Of a DNA stretch of 32,007 nucleotides, positions 1 through 8,694 are shown one piece after another; within the stretch, counting starts at the first letter, position 1; each line of letters starts with the position of its first letter. This DNA is from Micrococcales bacterium (GTDB taxonomy: Bacteria; Actinomycetota; Actinomycetes; S36-B12; UBA10799), in assembly GCA_016719135.1 (NCBI GenBank), contig JADKAV010000025.1:1-32007 (forward strand), read 5' to 3'. Made by a program: the position numbers and the translations under genes. The notes under the pieces are model-generated. The model saw nothing but the letters and a program-made list of their open reading frames with translations. It was not told the origin of the DNA and searched no databases.

Positions 1-210
1 GCTTCGACCAGGCCGGCGTCGCGACCGCGCGCGTTCCTTCCCCGACGGCCCGCTGGCGCGCTCATTGACTTTCGCTGGTGAACATCGGACACCCGCCCCG
101 GAGTCATTCCGCGGATGCCGCGGTTGGACTTCGAGCAGGCCGCTGTGCTTCTGTAGGTGGGCTGCTTGACTGCAGCGGGTTCGGGCCGGTTGGGTGGCGC
201 GCGCTGGTCA
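1..210. other. Left edge without a recognisable gene
   Basis: I see no gene here. One frame stays open from the window edge to a stop at 66-68 and could be the last 21 codons of a plus-strand gene, but the peptide matches nothing I know. The rest, up to the repeat array, has no codon pattern or ribosome-binding site that I can support. Confidence 0.4.
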
Positions 211-331
211 ACAGCCGTGAGAGATCGGTACACACGTTGGAGATCGGTACATGCGTTGGAGATCCACCGGCCGCGCAACTCCAACGGCTGTGCGCTTGTC
301 CAACGCCTGTACACAACTCCAACGCCTGCGC
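211..331. repeat. Inverted 19-nt-unit hairpin array A
   Basis: Three units on the left begin at 216 (CGTGAGAG), 235 and 254 (CGTTGGAG). Three inverted units on the right carry CTCCAACG at 279, GTCCAACG at 298 and CTCCAACG at 317. Spacing is exactly 19 nt within each arm and 25 nt from the last left core to the first right core. Pairing the arms outward from the centre keeps register across successive units, giving a long imperfect hairpin. It lies 44 nt past the stop of the minus-strand glgA gene. The same geometry recurs at 17819-17935 and 27716-27838. The function is unknown; REP/BIME-like elements or a transcription end are possible readings. Confidence 0.85.
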
Positions 332-374
332 GACCACGGGAACCAGAGCCGAAGGCAGTGACTGAGCGCGGAAT

Positions 375-1540
375 TCAGCTCCCGTGCACCGCTTGCGCCT
401 GCTCGTAGACCTCTACCGTGCGCCCCGCGATCCGATCCCAGCCGAAGTCGGAGATAGCTCGTTGCCGACCAGCGCGGCCCATCTGCCGCGCGAGGGCCGG
501 GTCCGCGATGACCTTGTTGATCGCCGTGGCGAAATCCGCCTCGAACTGCCCCGGCTCATCGGCGTCGTAGTGAACCAGCAGACCCGTCTGGTCGTCGACC
601 ACCACCTCCGGGATTCCGCCCACGTCGCTGGCCACGACCGGCGCCTCACAGCCCATCGCCTCCAGGTTCACGATTCCCAGCGGTTCGTACACACTCGGGC
701 ACGCGAAGACAAGAGCATGACTGAGCAACTGCCTGACGTCGCTGCGCTCGAGGTGGCCATTGAGCCAATGAACGCCGTCGCGCTTTCGCGCAGCGCATCG
801 ATCGCAGCCGACACCTCGGCGCCGAGTTCCGGGGTGTCCGGTGATGCTGCGCACAACACGATGGGTACCGACTCGTCGAAGTCCTGGGCGGCTCGCAACA
901 AGTGCGCGATGCCCTTCTGCCGGGTGATCCGGCCGACGAACAGCACGTAAGGCTTCTCAGGGTCCACCCCGTGGCTGACCAGAGCATCAACCTCGTCCAC
1001 CCGACGGTAGGCCTGGGTGTCGATTCCGTTGTGCACCACATGGACCCGCTCGGGATCCACGAACGGGTAGCAGTCCAGTACGTCCTCGCGCATCCCCGCG
1101 CTCACTGCGATGATCGCCTGCGCGTTGCGATAGGCGGTGTTCTCGACCCACGACGAGACCGCGTACCCACCGCCGAGCTGCTCACGCTTCCACGGCCGGC
1201 GCGGCTCCAAGGAATGCGCCGTGATCACGTGCGGGATGTCGTTGAGCAATCCGGTCAGGTGACCGGACAGGTTCGCATACCAGGTGTGGGAGTGGGCGAC
1301 GTCGCAGTCGGTGACCGCATCGGCCATCCCCAGGTCCGCTCCGATGGTCTGCAACGCGGGATTTGCGTCCAGCAGCGAGTCCGGCACCTGATGTGCTTGA
1401 GCGTCTTCACGGGGTTTGCCCAGGCAGTGCACATCGACGTCGATGATTTTCCGCAACTCCGGAACCAGGTGTTCTACGTGCACACCTGCTCCGCCATAGA
1501 TGAAAGGGGGCCATTCACGGGTCAGAATCGCTGTTCGCAC
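375..1540 (-). CDS. glgA: GT4-family glycogen synthase / alpha-maltose-1-phosphate synthase, one frameshift
   Basis: The protein resembles the actinobacterial GlgA/GlgM family, which transfers glucose from ADP-glucose in glycogen or maltose-1-phosphate synthesis in the cytosol. The N-terminus has the TREWPP...GGAGVHV donor-domain signature, and the GT-B second domain has KPYVLFVGR, VYEPLGIVNLEAM and GGIPEVV. The frame breaks near 775-780: residues up to IDALRE lie in one frame and RDGVHWLNGHL onward in another. One missing base restores a normal protein of about 388 residues, so a sequence error is likelier than a true pseudogene. The GTG start at 1540 gives the family N-terminus (MRTAILTRE) and has a TAGCCT -10 box six bases upstream. 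It is divergent from glgC, the source of ADP-glucose. Confidence 0.88.
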
Positions 1541-1546
1541 GGCTTC

Positions 1547-1552
1547 AGGCTA
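1547..1552 (-). promoter_or_regulatory. Leaderless -10 box for glgA
   Basis: TAGCCT on the minus strand is followed by six bases and then the GTG start of glgA. This fits the TANNNT -10 element of actinobacterial leaderless promoters, where the start codon is at or next to +1. No Shine-Dalgarno sequence is seen. Confidence 0.5.
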
Positions 1553-1562
1553 TTGGCATGTC

Positions 1563-1568
1563 TAACGT
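1563..1568 (+). promoter_or_regulatory. Leaderless -10 box for glgC
   Basis: TAACGT is followed by seven bases and then GTG at 1576, the start that aligns with mycobacterial GlgC. It lies only ten bases from the opposite-facing glgA -10 box, so the two promoters overlap and probably compete. Confidence 0.5.
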
Positions 1569-1575
1569 GTTGCAT

Positions 1576-2799
1576 GTGAGAGAAGGACCGAGTGTTCTGG
1601 GAATCGTGCTCGCCGGCGGGGAGGGCAAGCGTCTGATGCCGCTCACCGCCGACCGAGCGAAGCCGGCGGTACCGTTCGGCGGGGCGTATCGCATGATCGA
1701 CTTCGTCCTGTCGAATCTGGTGAACGGGGGCTTCTCACGAATCGCGGTGCTGACGCAGTACAAGTCGCACTCGCTGGACCGCCACATCACCACCACTTGG
1801 CGAATGTCGAACCTCATGGGCGACTACGTCACGCCGGTTCCGGCTCAACAGCGCCTGGGGCCGCGCTGGTACATGGGGTCGGCCGACGCGATCTACCAGT
1901 CACTGAACCTCGTGTACGACGAGCGTCCGGATTATGTCGCGGTCTTCGGCGCCGATCACATCTATCGCATGGACCCCGGGCAGATGCTCGACCAACATAT
2001 GGACTCCGGCGCAGGGGTCACCGTGGCCGGAATCCGCATGCCCCGCTCAGAGGCGACGCCGTTCGGCGTCATCGAGACCGACGTCACCGGACAACGCATC
2101 ACCGCCTTCCACGAGAAGCCCGCAGATCCGCCCGGGATTCCGGACAGTCCCAACGAGTCGTACGTCTCGATGGGAAACTACATATTCAGCACCGATGTCC
2201 TGGTCGAGTCCTTGAAGATCGACGCCGGCGACGAGGGATCCGTGCACGACATGGGCGGGAACATCATCCCGATGCTGACCTCGCAGGGACTGGCCCACGT
2301 CTACGACTTCTCCGACAACGAGGTGCCCGGCACGACCGATCGTGACCGGGGCTACTGGCGCGATGTGGGAAGCCTGGACGCCTACCACGACGCCCACATG
2401 GATCTGGTCAGCGTGCACCCGGTCTTCAACCTCTACAACCGCAAGTGGCCGATCCTGACCTATCTGGCGCCGCTGCCACCGGCCAAGTTCGCCCTGGGCG
2501 GCAACGCCCACGAGTCGATGGTGGGGGCCGGTTCGATCATCTCCGGCGGGCATGTCCGCCAGTCCGTGCTGTCGTTCGACGTGCGGGTGGCCGAGGGTGC
2601 TTTTGTCGAGGGAGCGGTGATCATGCCCGGCGTCCGGGTCGGCCGTAACGCGGTCATCCGCCGCGCGGTCATCGACAAGTACACCGACATCCCCGACGGC
2701 GCTCAGATCGGGGTCGATCTGGAACGCGACCGGGAACGGTTCACGGTCAGCGCCGGCGGTGTCGTGGTCATCGGTAAGGGTGCGACCGTCGAGCTGTGA
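1576..2799 (+). CDS. glgC: Glucose-1-phosphate adenylyltransferase
   Basis: This enzyme makes ADP-glucose from glucose-1-phosphate and ATP, the committed step of bacterial glycogen synthesis. At 407 residues the length is normal. The N-terminus has the nucleotidyltransferase signature GIVLAGGEGKRL, followed by DRAKPAVPFGG, QYKSHSLDRH, and YQSL and FGADHIYRMD motifs. The C-terminus has hexapeptide-type left-handed helix repeats (VVGAGSII, EGAVIMPGVRVG). GTG 1576 is chosen over ATG 1558 because VREGPSVLGIVLAGG matches the family start and has a TAACGT box seven bases upstream. The ATG would add six residues. Pgm at 24269-25891 supplies its substrate. Confidence 0.95.
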   Translation: MREGPSVLGIVLAGGEGKRLMPLTADRAKPAVPFGGAYRMIDFVLSNLVNGGFSRIAVLTQYKSHSLDRHITTTWRMSNLMGDYVTPVPAQQRLGPRWYMGSADAIYQSLNLVYDERPDYVAVFGADHIYRMDPGQMLDQHMDSGAGVTVAGIRMPRSEATPFGVIETDVTGQRITAFHEKPADPPGIPDSPNESYVSMGNYIFSTDVLVESLKIDAGDEGSVHDMGGNIIPMLTSQGLAHVYDFSDNEVPGTTDRDRGYWRDVGSLDAYHDAHMDLVSVHPVFNLYNRKWPILTYLAPLPPAKFALGGNAHESMVGAGSIISGGHVRQSVLSFDVRVAEGAFVEGAVIMPGVRVGRNAVIRRAVIDKYTDIPDGAQIGVDLERDRERFTVSAGGVVVIGKGATVEL

Positions 2800-2925
2800 C
2801 GAACCTCCGGCAGGGTTGAAGATTACTAGCTCCGCGCGGCTCCTTGTCAGAAGGCAGAAGTTGACGTCGGTCCTGTCGCTACCGCGGGCAATCGCCGAGG
2901 TCGCCCCAGCGCCGTTGATCCCCGT

Positions 2926-3806
2926 TCAACCGGACAAACCCCCGGCCTTCGCCACCAATCCCGGCGTCGGGCGACCCAACCTGCTCCCCGAGCCATTCAC
3001 TGGCGCGACACAGGGCGTCGGGTCAGGCCGGTGTCGTACCCCGGGCGTTTCGAGCGCAGACGGGGTCCTCGGTGGCGATGTTTCCCCGTCGCCCGTGGCG
3101 CGAAGGGGCAACCACCGATCCCGCCGAGTGAGGCGTCCAGCACGGCGACACCCGGCGTCGGCAGCGGCCAGTGCACTCGCATAGCCGGTGTTGCGCGTGT
3201 TGTGCACATGCACCCGCAATGGCACGTCTACAGCGTCGCGGACCGCGGAGATCCGCCTGTGCACATCACGCGGCACCGCAACGCCGATCGTGTCCGCGAT
3301 CGCCAACTCGTCGATCCCGGCTGCGGCCACCTGCGTTGCCACATCCACCAGCCGGGACACTTCAACCTCACCCTCATAGGGGCAGCCGAAGGACGCTGAG
3401 AGGGTCACGCTCACCGGCAGTCCAGCGGCCCGGGCGCGCGGTGCGATGGCCTCGACCGCGGCGATCGCCTCGGCGGTGGTCATCGCCTGGTTCTTCTGCG
3501 AGAACGTGTCGGTGACCATGACCACGAGGTTGACCTCGTCCACGGCGGTTGCCCGCGCCCGTTCGAAGCCGCGATCGTTGAGCACCAGGCCGATGTAGGA
3601 GGCGGCATCGGGCTCCAACTGCTCGAGCACCGCTTCCGCATCGGCCATCTGCGGCACCCGCTTCGGGTTGACGAAACTGGCGACCTCGATCCGCTGCACC
3701 CCGGCCTCGACACAGCGGTTGATGAAGTCCACCTTGGTGGCGGTATCCAGGACGGTGGCCTCGTTCTGCAGGCCGTCGCGGGGCCGACTTCGACGATCTG
3801 GATCAT
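2926..3806 (-). CDS. Hydroxymethylglutaryl-CoA lyase-like protein, several frameshifts
   Basis: This is an HMGL-like TIM-barrel protein, probably splitting HMG-CoA to acetoacetate and acetyl-CoA in leucine breakdown. Family motifs are EVGP-RDGLQNE at the N-terminus, FVNPKRVPQMAD, the HVHNTRNTG metal-site region, and the catalytic-cysteine loop LGGIGGCPFAP. They lie in different frames: breaks fall near 3780 (a G/C run that looks one base short), near 3155 and at least twice between about 3110 and 3000. The end LGRPTPGLVAKAGG returns to the main frame. Joined together the span gives a normal protein of about 293 residues. The ATG at 3806 overlaps the stop of the upstream Dabb gene (ATGA). Sequence error is the simplest explanation, but true decay cannot be excluded. 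Confidence 0.75.
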
Positions 3807-4078
3807 TGCGCGTCGACCACTGCCCGGTCGGCCAGCCGCGGACGCAACCAGGCCAGCAACTCCTGGTGGACCGGGTGTTCAGGTAGCCGATCAATCCGTG
3901 CTCGTCAGTGTGGGTGGACCGCAGGACCAGGTCGAAACAACCGTCGGCCCAGCGGGTCGATCAGGACCTCCACCGACAGCAGGTCCGGGATCTGGCCCTG
4001 CATGCTGCGCAGGCGGGTGGCCGCCTCCACCCGGTCGGCCGGATCGTGCAGTTTCATCATGACGACGTGGGTGATCAC
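3803..4078 (-). CDS. Dabb-domain (stress-responsive A/B barrel) protein, frameshifted
   Basis: A small ferredoxin-like barrel protein of about 91 residues. It begins ITHVVMMKLHDPAD and continues LRSMQGQIPDLLSVEV, typical of the Dabb family. The second half, with GCFDLVLRSTHTDEHGL and then HPVHQELLAWLRPRL, is read only by changing frame near 3945 and near 3880. GTG at 4078 gives the family start. It sits between pstB and the HMGL-like gene and overlaps the latter by ATGA, suggesting co-translation. Its biochemical role is not known. Confidence 0.65.
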
Positions 4079-4129
4079 GGCTCAATCGTAAGCCGCACCA
4101 AATGGGATCCGGGACGACATATCCGCGGT

Positions 4130-4903
4130 TCAGCCGAAGCGGCCGGAAATGTAGTCCTCGTGGCCTGCTCCTCCTGCGGGGTGAAGATTGTCTGCGTCGG
4201 CCCGGACTCCACGAGCCTGCCCGGCCGGCCGATGCTGGCGAGGTTGAAGAACGCTGTGGTGTCCGACACCCGGGCGGCCTGCTGCATGTTGTGCGTGACG
4301 ATGACGATCGTGTAGTTGCGCTTCAGCTCGTGCACGAGGTCTTCCACCTTGCCGGTCGAGATCGGGTCCAGCGCCGACGCGGGTTCGTCCATCAACAGGA
4401 CCTGCGGTTCCACCGCGATCGCCCGCGCGATGCACAGCCGCTGCTGCTGGCCGCCGGAGAGCCCCGACCCGGACGCTTCAGCCGGTCCTTGACCTCGTCC
4501 CAGAGGTTGGCGCCCGCAAGGACTTCTCCACCACCTCATCGGGTTCTGCCCTTGCGCCCGGCCCGGTCCAGTTTCAGCCCGGCGATCACGTTGTCGTAGA
4601 TCGACATGGTCGGGAACGGGTTCGGCCGCTGGAAGACCATACCGACGGTCCGGCGCACGTTCACCGGTCCACATCCAGGGCGTAGATGTTCTCGCCCATC
4701 GAGCAGGACCTCGCCTTCGGTGTACGCGCCGGGATCACTTCGTGCATCCGGTTGAGGCTGCGCAGCTCGGTGGACTTGCCGCATCCGGACGGGCCGATGA
4801 ACGCCGTCACCGACTGCGGCTCGATCGCCAGGTTGACACCCTCGACGGCCTTGAAGTCTCCGTAGTAGATATCAAGGTCCTTGATATCTATGCGCTTGGC
4901 CAT
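4130..4903 (-). CDS. pstB: Phosphate ABC transporter ATP-binding protein, multiple frameshifts
   Basis: This is the ATPase of the high-affinity phosphate importer. The N-terminus DIYYGDFKAVEGV is followed by Walker A GPSGCGKST, the Q-loop region VGMVFQRPNPFP, ABC signature LSGGQQQR, Walker B VLLMDEPASALD and the switch histidine in IVTHNMQQA. The C-terminus EDYISGRFG is the usual PstB end. The span corresponds to 258 residues, exactly the family length, yet the motifs are spread over all three frames with at least five breaks (near 4730, 4700, 4668, 4545 and 4155, and others around 4490-4510). All catalytic motifs are intact, so indel errors in the sequence are more likely than gene death. 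It is the last pst gene, 18 nt after pstA. Confidence 0.85.
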
Positions 4904-4921
4904 TTCTGTCCTTTCCTAGGT

Positions 4922-5990
4922 CTATTGCCGCGCGGGGGCGGTGAGTTTGGCCACGAGCCGGGCCAGGGCGTAGAACATGACGACGACGATGATCAGGACG
5001 AGCGCACCGGCCCAAGCCCGAGGGTCGATCGACGCAGGCGTCCCGGCGGATCTGATCCCAGATGAATGTGGGCACCGAAGCTTGCGCCCCGGTGAACAGG
5101 TTGGGGTTCATCGACTGTGACAGGAACGTGGTCAGCAGCAGCGGCGCCGTCTCGCCGGCCACCCGCGCGATGGACAGCATGACCCCGGTGACGATGCCGC
5201 CGAACGCCGTCGGGATCACGATCCGCACGATCGTCTTCCATTTGGGCACGCCGAGCGCGTACGACGCCTCCCGCAGGTCATTCGGCACGATCTTGAGCAT
5301 CTCCTCGGTCGACCGCACGATCACCGGGATCATCAGGATCGTCAGCGCCAAGGAGGCGGCGAACCCGGAGCGCTCGAAGCCGAACGTCAGCACCCAGAAG
5401 GTGTAGATGAACAGACCCGCGACGATGGACGGGACACCGGTCATGACGTCCACGAAGAACGTCACGAACGTCGCCAGCTTCCCTCGGCCGTACTCGACGA
5501 GGTAGATCGCGACCAGGATGGACAGAGGCACGGCGATCGCCGCAGCCATTCCCACCTGCAGCAGGGTTCCCACCAGCGCATGCGCCAGCCCGCCGCCCTC
5601 GCGCAGCGGCGAGACGTTGCGCATCGTGCCGGTGAGGAAGTCCCACGAGAACGCGCTGAGCCCTCGGATCGTCACGAACCAGGATCCACACCAGCGCCGT
5701 CAGCGCGATCAGGAAGGCCGTCCAGACCAAGGTGGTGGCGAGCCGGTCGACCGCGAACCTGCGCCCTCGACCCGGAAACTCCAGACGGTCTGGACCAGCA
5801 TGTACATGAGGTACCAGATCACCAGGCTGCCGGCGATCCCCGCGGCCGGAGTCACCACCACGATGACCGCGGTGATGGCCGCGGCGATCAGCGCCGAGTA
5901 CAACGTCCCCAGCCGAGGCAAAGTGCGCATCGCCAACTGCGAACTGAGGCCCTCCAGGACCTCCGCGTCGTCCTTGTCCATCACGCTCAT
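4922..5990 (-). CDS. pstA: Phosphate ABC transporter permease PstA, frameshifted
   Basis: This is the second inner-membrane permease of the Pst system. Several hydrophobic segments are present (LYSALIAAAITAVIVVV, TLLQVGMAAAIAVPLSILV, TFWVLTF). The EAA-like cytoplasmic loop REASYALGVPKWKTIVRIV contacts PstB. The ATG at 5990 overlaps the pstC stop (ATGA), which sets the start. Frame changes are needed near 5765, 5680 and 5040, and the protein ends ARLVAKLTAPARQ at 4922. The joined length, about 355 residues, suits actinobacterial PstA, which has a longer N-terminus. Confidence 0.83.
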
Positions 5991-6965
5991 GAGTTCGCTC
6001 CGGAGAATTCCTTGTGCTTGGCGATGATCGCACGGGCGATCATGTTGACCACCAGAGTGATGATGAACAGAATCAGACCGCTGGCGATCAACGCCGAGAG
6101 ACCGATCGGTCCCGCCTCGTTCCACTTCAGCGCGATGTTCGCGGCAAAGGTGTTGCCGCCCGGTTCAGTGATCTGCCAGTTGATCTCGAAAGCGGCGGAG
6201 AGGATCAGCGCGACGGCGATCGTCTCACCGAGCGCCCGCCCGAGGCCAGCATGGTGCCGGAGATCATGCCCGGGCGACCGAAGGGCAACACCGCCATGCG
6301 GATCATCTCCAGCGGGTCGCACCGAGCGCCAGCGAGGCCTCCCGGTGGTCGCGCGGCACCTGGATGAACACCTCGCGGGACAGTGCGGAGATCGTCGGCA
6401 GGATCATGATCGCCAGCACCACTGAGGCGATGAAGATGGACTTGGTGTAGATGCCGATCTCGTTGTTGAACAACGGGATGAATCCCAAGTAGTCGTTGAG
6501 CCACTTGGTGATCCCCTCCATGTGGTTCATCAGGACTTGCAAGCCCCACAGGCCGTAGATGATCGACGGCACGGCGGCCAGAACGTCGATGACGAAGCCC
6601 AGCGACGTCGAAGCTCGTCGCGAGGCGAAGAAGGCGATGAATAGCGCGGTGCCGATCGCCACTGGTACGGCGATGATCATGGCGATCACTGACGAGATGG
6701 CGGTTCCGAAAGCCAGCGCCGCGATACCGAACACCGGCGGGTCCGCATCGGGGAACCACTCCTGGGTGGTGAAGAAGTTGCCGGTGTTGTTCTGGAAGGC
6801 CGGGATCGCCTTCCACACCAGGAAGGCCCCGATCGAGGCCATGATGAGCAGGACGAAGACCCCTGCACCCCGGGTCAGGTTGGTGAAGATCCGGTCCCCC
6901 AGCCGGACCGAAGACCCCCGGACGCTAGGGGCAGGTGCGTCCGGGGGCTTCAGGTCAGTACTCAT
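5987..6965 (-). CDS. pstC: Phosphate ABC transporter permease PstC, frameshifted
   Basis: This is the first permease of the Pst importer. A short proline-rich cytoplasmic N-terminus leads into a transmembrane segment (GVFVLLIMASIGAFLVW). Core helices, VLAAVPSIIYGLWG and the EAA-like loop REASLALGATRW follow. The frame breaks near 6315 (RW to EMIRMAVLPF) and near 6245 (to RALGETIAVALIL), after which the C-terminal helices are intact to EFSGANS. The joined length is about 325 residues, as usual. It starts 18 nt after pstS and overlaps pstA by four bases. Confidence 0.85.
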
Positions 6966-6983
6966 CCGTTATGCGTCGATTCC

Positions 6984-8103
6984 TCAGGACAGCGAGTTGA
7001 CAGCGTCGGCGACCTGGGTCTCGAGCTCGCCGGGCAGCGGCACGTAGCCGATACCGGAGAGCATCGACTGACCTTCGGTCGACGCCGTGTAGGTGAGGAA
7101 GCTTTGCGTCAGGGGCAGCGTGTCAGCGGCGTTCCCCGACTGGCAGACGATCTCGTAGGTCAGCAGGAGCACCGGGTAGGCGGCCGAGTCCTGCACCGCG
7201 TAGTCGATCTCCATCGTGAGGTCGCCCTCACCCGCGTCAGGGTTCGGAGTCACCTTTGCGCTGGCCAGACCAGCGGTCGCAGTGTCGGCGTTCGGCGCGA
7301 CCGGTCCCCCACCGTTGTCCACCGAGGCCGCCTTCAGACCCTGGGTCTCCACGAAGGACAGTTCGACGTAGCCGATCGAGTTGGGCGTCGACTTCACCGA
7401 TGCGGCAACACCGTCAGAACCCTTGGAGCCCTGGCCACCCTTGGCCGTCCAGTCCGAACCCGGCTCGTACGGCCAGGCGTCGGGAGCGGTCGCGGCCATC
7501 CACTGGGTGAAGTTGTTTGTGGTCCCCGAGCCGTCGGAGCGGTGGAACTGGGCGATGGGAGCGTCAGGCAGGCTGACCTCCGGGTTGACCTCGGCCAGGG
7601 CCGGGTCGTTCCAGTTCGTGATCTCGTTGTTGAAGATCTTGGCGGTCACGTCCGGGGTGAGGACGAGGTTGTCGACGCCCTCGAGGTTGTAGGTCAGAGC
7701 GATCGCGCCGCCCACCATCGGGATGTTGATCGGCGGTGTCGCATCGCAGCGAGCCGCGGCCTGCTGAAGTTCGTCACCCTCCATCGCCGAGTCGGATCCG
7801 GCGAATGCGACCTGGTTGTTGATGAAGTCGGCACGGCCGGCGCTCGAGCCCGGACGGCGAGTATTCGATGGTGGCACCTTCACAGGCGGTCTGGTAAGCG
7901 TTGATCCACTCGGTCATGGCGTTCTTCTGAGCGCTGGAACCCGAGGCCTTGATCGTTCCGGTCGCGCATTCGGCGCCGCCGATCATGCCGGCGGCTTCCG
8001 GAGAGCCGGAATCGCTCGCTGAATCGCCGGACGAACAACCGACCAATGCCAGGGCACCGGTTGCCGCCAGGACAGCGAACTTGCTAGAGCGGGCGAGTTT
8101 CAC
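6984..8103 (-). CDS. pstS: Phosphate-binding lipoprotein PstS, one frameshift
   Basis: This is the substrate-binding protein of the Pst importer, anchored outside the membrane. A lipoprotein signal peptide (MKLARSSKFAVLAATGAL) ends in the lipobox LVGC. Phosphate-binding motifs include ASGSSAQ, FAGSDSAM and HRSDGSGTTNNFTQW. The frame breaks near 7851, between EYSPSG and SSAGRADFINNQ, where one extra G in GGG explains the shift. The start is GTG at 8103, with the strong Shine-Dalgarno GGGAGG five bases from a short spacer. It heads pstSCAB and lies downstream of PHO-box-like repeats, so phosphate-starvation control by a PhoP-type regulator is inferred. Confidence 0.9.
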
Positions 8104-8164
8104 CCTTTCCTCCCAATGTAGTCATATCGACGTTCGAGACGCTACGGAGCGGTGGTGGACTGCC

Positions 8165-8194
8165 ACTGAGCGTTCGGTGACCTGAAAGGTGAAC
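8165..8194 (-). promoter_or_regulatory. PHO-box-like repeats upstream of pstS
   Basis: On the minus strand GTTCACC, GGTCACC and CTCAGT have TCA cores 12 and 11 nt apart, 60-90 nt before the pstS start. Streptomyces PhoP boxes are 11-bp direct repeats near GTTCACC. The first step being 12 rather than 11 nt weakens the call. Confidence 0.45.
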
Positions 8195-8236
8195 AGCGGT
8201 CGACGCAACTGAAAACATCCTGGCCGACGGGTATAT

Positions 8237-8269
8237 GTCACGAACGTGTCACCGCCCGGTGAGCAACAC
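8237..8269 (+). promoter_or_regulatory. Second PHO-box-like direct repeat
   Basis: GTCACGAACGT (8237-8247) is followed directly by GTCACCGCCCG (8248-8258) and a weaker GTGAGCAACAC. The 11-nt tandem register fits PhoP boxes. It lies about 134-166 nt before pstS, near a CATATA-like minus-strand sequence at 8231-8237. Confidence 0.45.
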
Positions 8270-8584
8270 ATGACAGGTTGTAGAAGAATCCGCGGTTTTG
8301 CTGCGCGCGCCGGTCCCTGCCAGGGTGTGAAGGCGCCGCGCGTTGGGTGGGCTGGCGGTGTCGGCCGGGGCGCCGGACGCTTGTCTGCGATTCTTGTGAC
8401 GCCGATCCTCACTCGGATCTGTGAGCGGTTGAGGCAGAGGCAAACAGGCATGGACCCGCTCCCGGATGCGACCAAGTCAAAGGCTTCCCCAGTTCCCGCG
8501 ATCGGCGATAGCCGGTTCGCTTGACATCTCGCGCCCCCGCCGAAGGCGCTTGGACCCCGCGGCACCCGCCCGCCTGCCGCCCCG
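8270..8584. other. Long intergenic stretch, no gene seen
   Basis: Between the PHO-box-like repeats and decayed array D I see no gene: open frames here lack family similarity and ribosome-binding sites. A 15-mer, CGGTTGAGGCAGAGG at 8426-8440, recurs exactly at 19169-19183 beside another array. Confidence 0.5.
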
Positions 8585-8646
8585 GGGCAGGCGTTGGAGT
8601 TGCACGGCTCGCCCATCCCCGCGCCTGTACCCAACTCTGACGGATT
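8585..8646. repeat. Decayed hairpin array D
   Basis: One left core survives, GCGTTGGAG at 8591-8599. One right unit, GCGCCTGTACCCAACTCTGA at 8621-8640, closely follows the last right unit of array A (306-324). The intervening units are lost. Like the intact arrays it lies just past a gene end, about 50 nt beyond the minus-strand Nudix gene stop. Confidence 0.55.
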
Positions 8647-8694
8647 TGCAGCAGGTCGACGCCAGTGTTCCGCCGCGCCGCACACGTAGCCGAG

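Noticed and set aside
3..68. End of a plus-strand gene at the left edge
   Set aside because: Only 21 codons are visible and the peptide is not recognisable; any frame could be open by chance over this length.
211..331. Possible CRISPR array
   Set aside because: Units are 19 nt with no unique spacers, the second half is inverted, and there are no cas genes nearby.
2800..2925. Terminator between glgC and the HMGL-like gene
   Set aside because: The two genes converge here but I could not find a stem followed by a T run, so no terminator is claimed.
8122..8685. 187-codon minus-strand frame upstream of pstS
   Set aside because: It covers the PHO-box-like repeats and decayed array D, lacks a ribosome-binding site and shows no protein motif.
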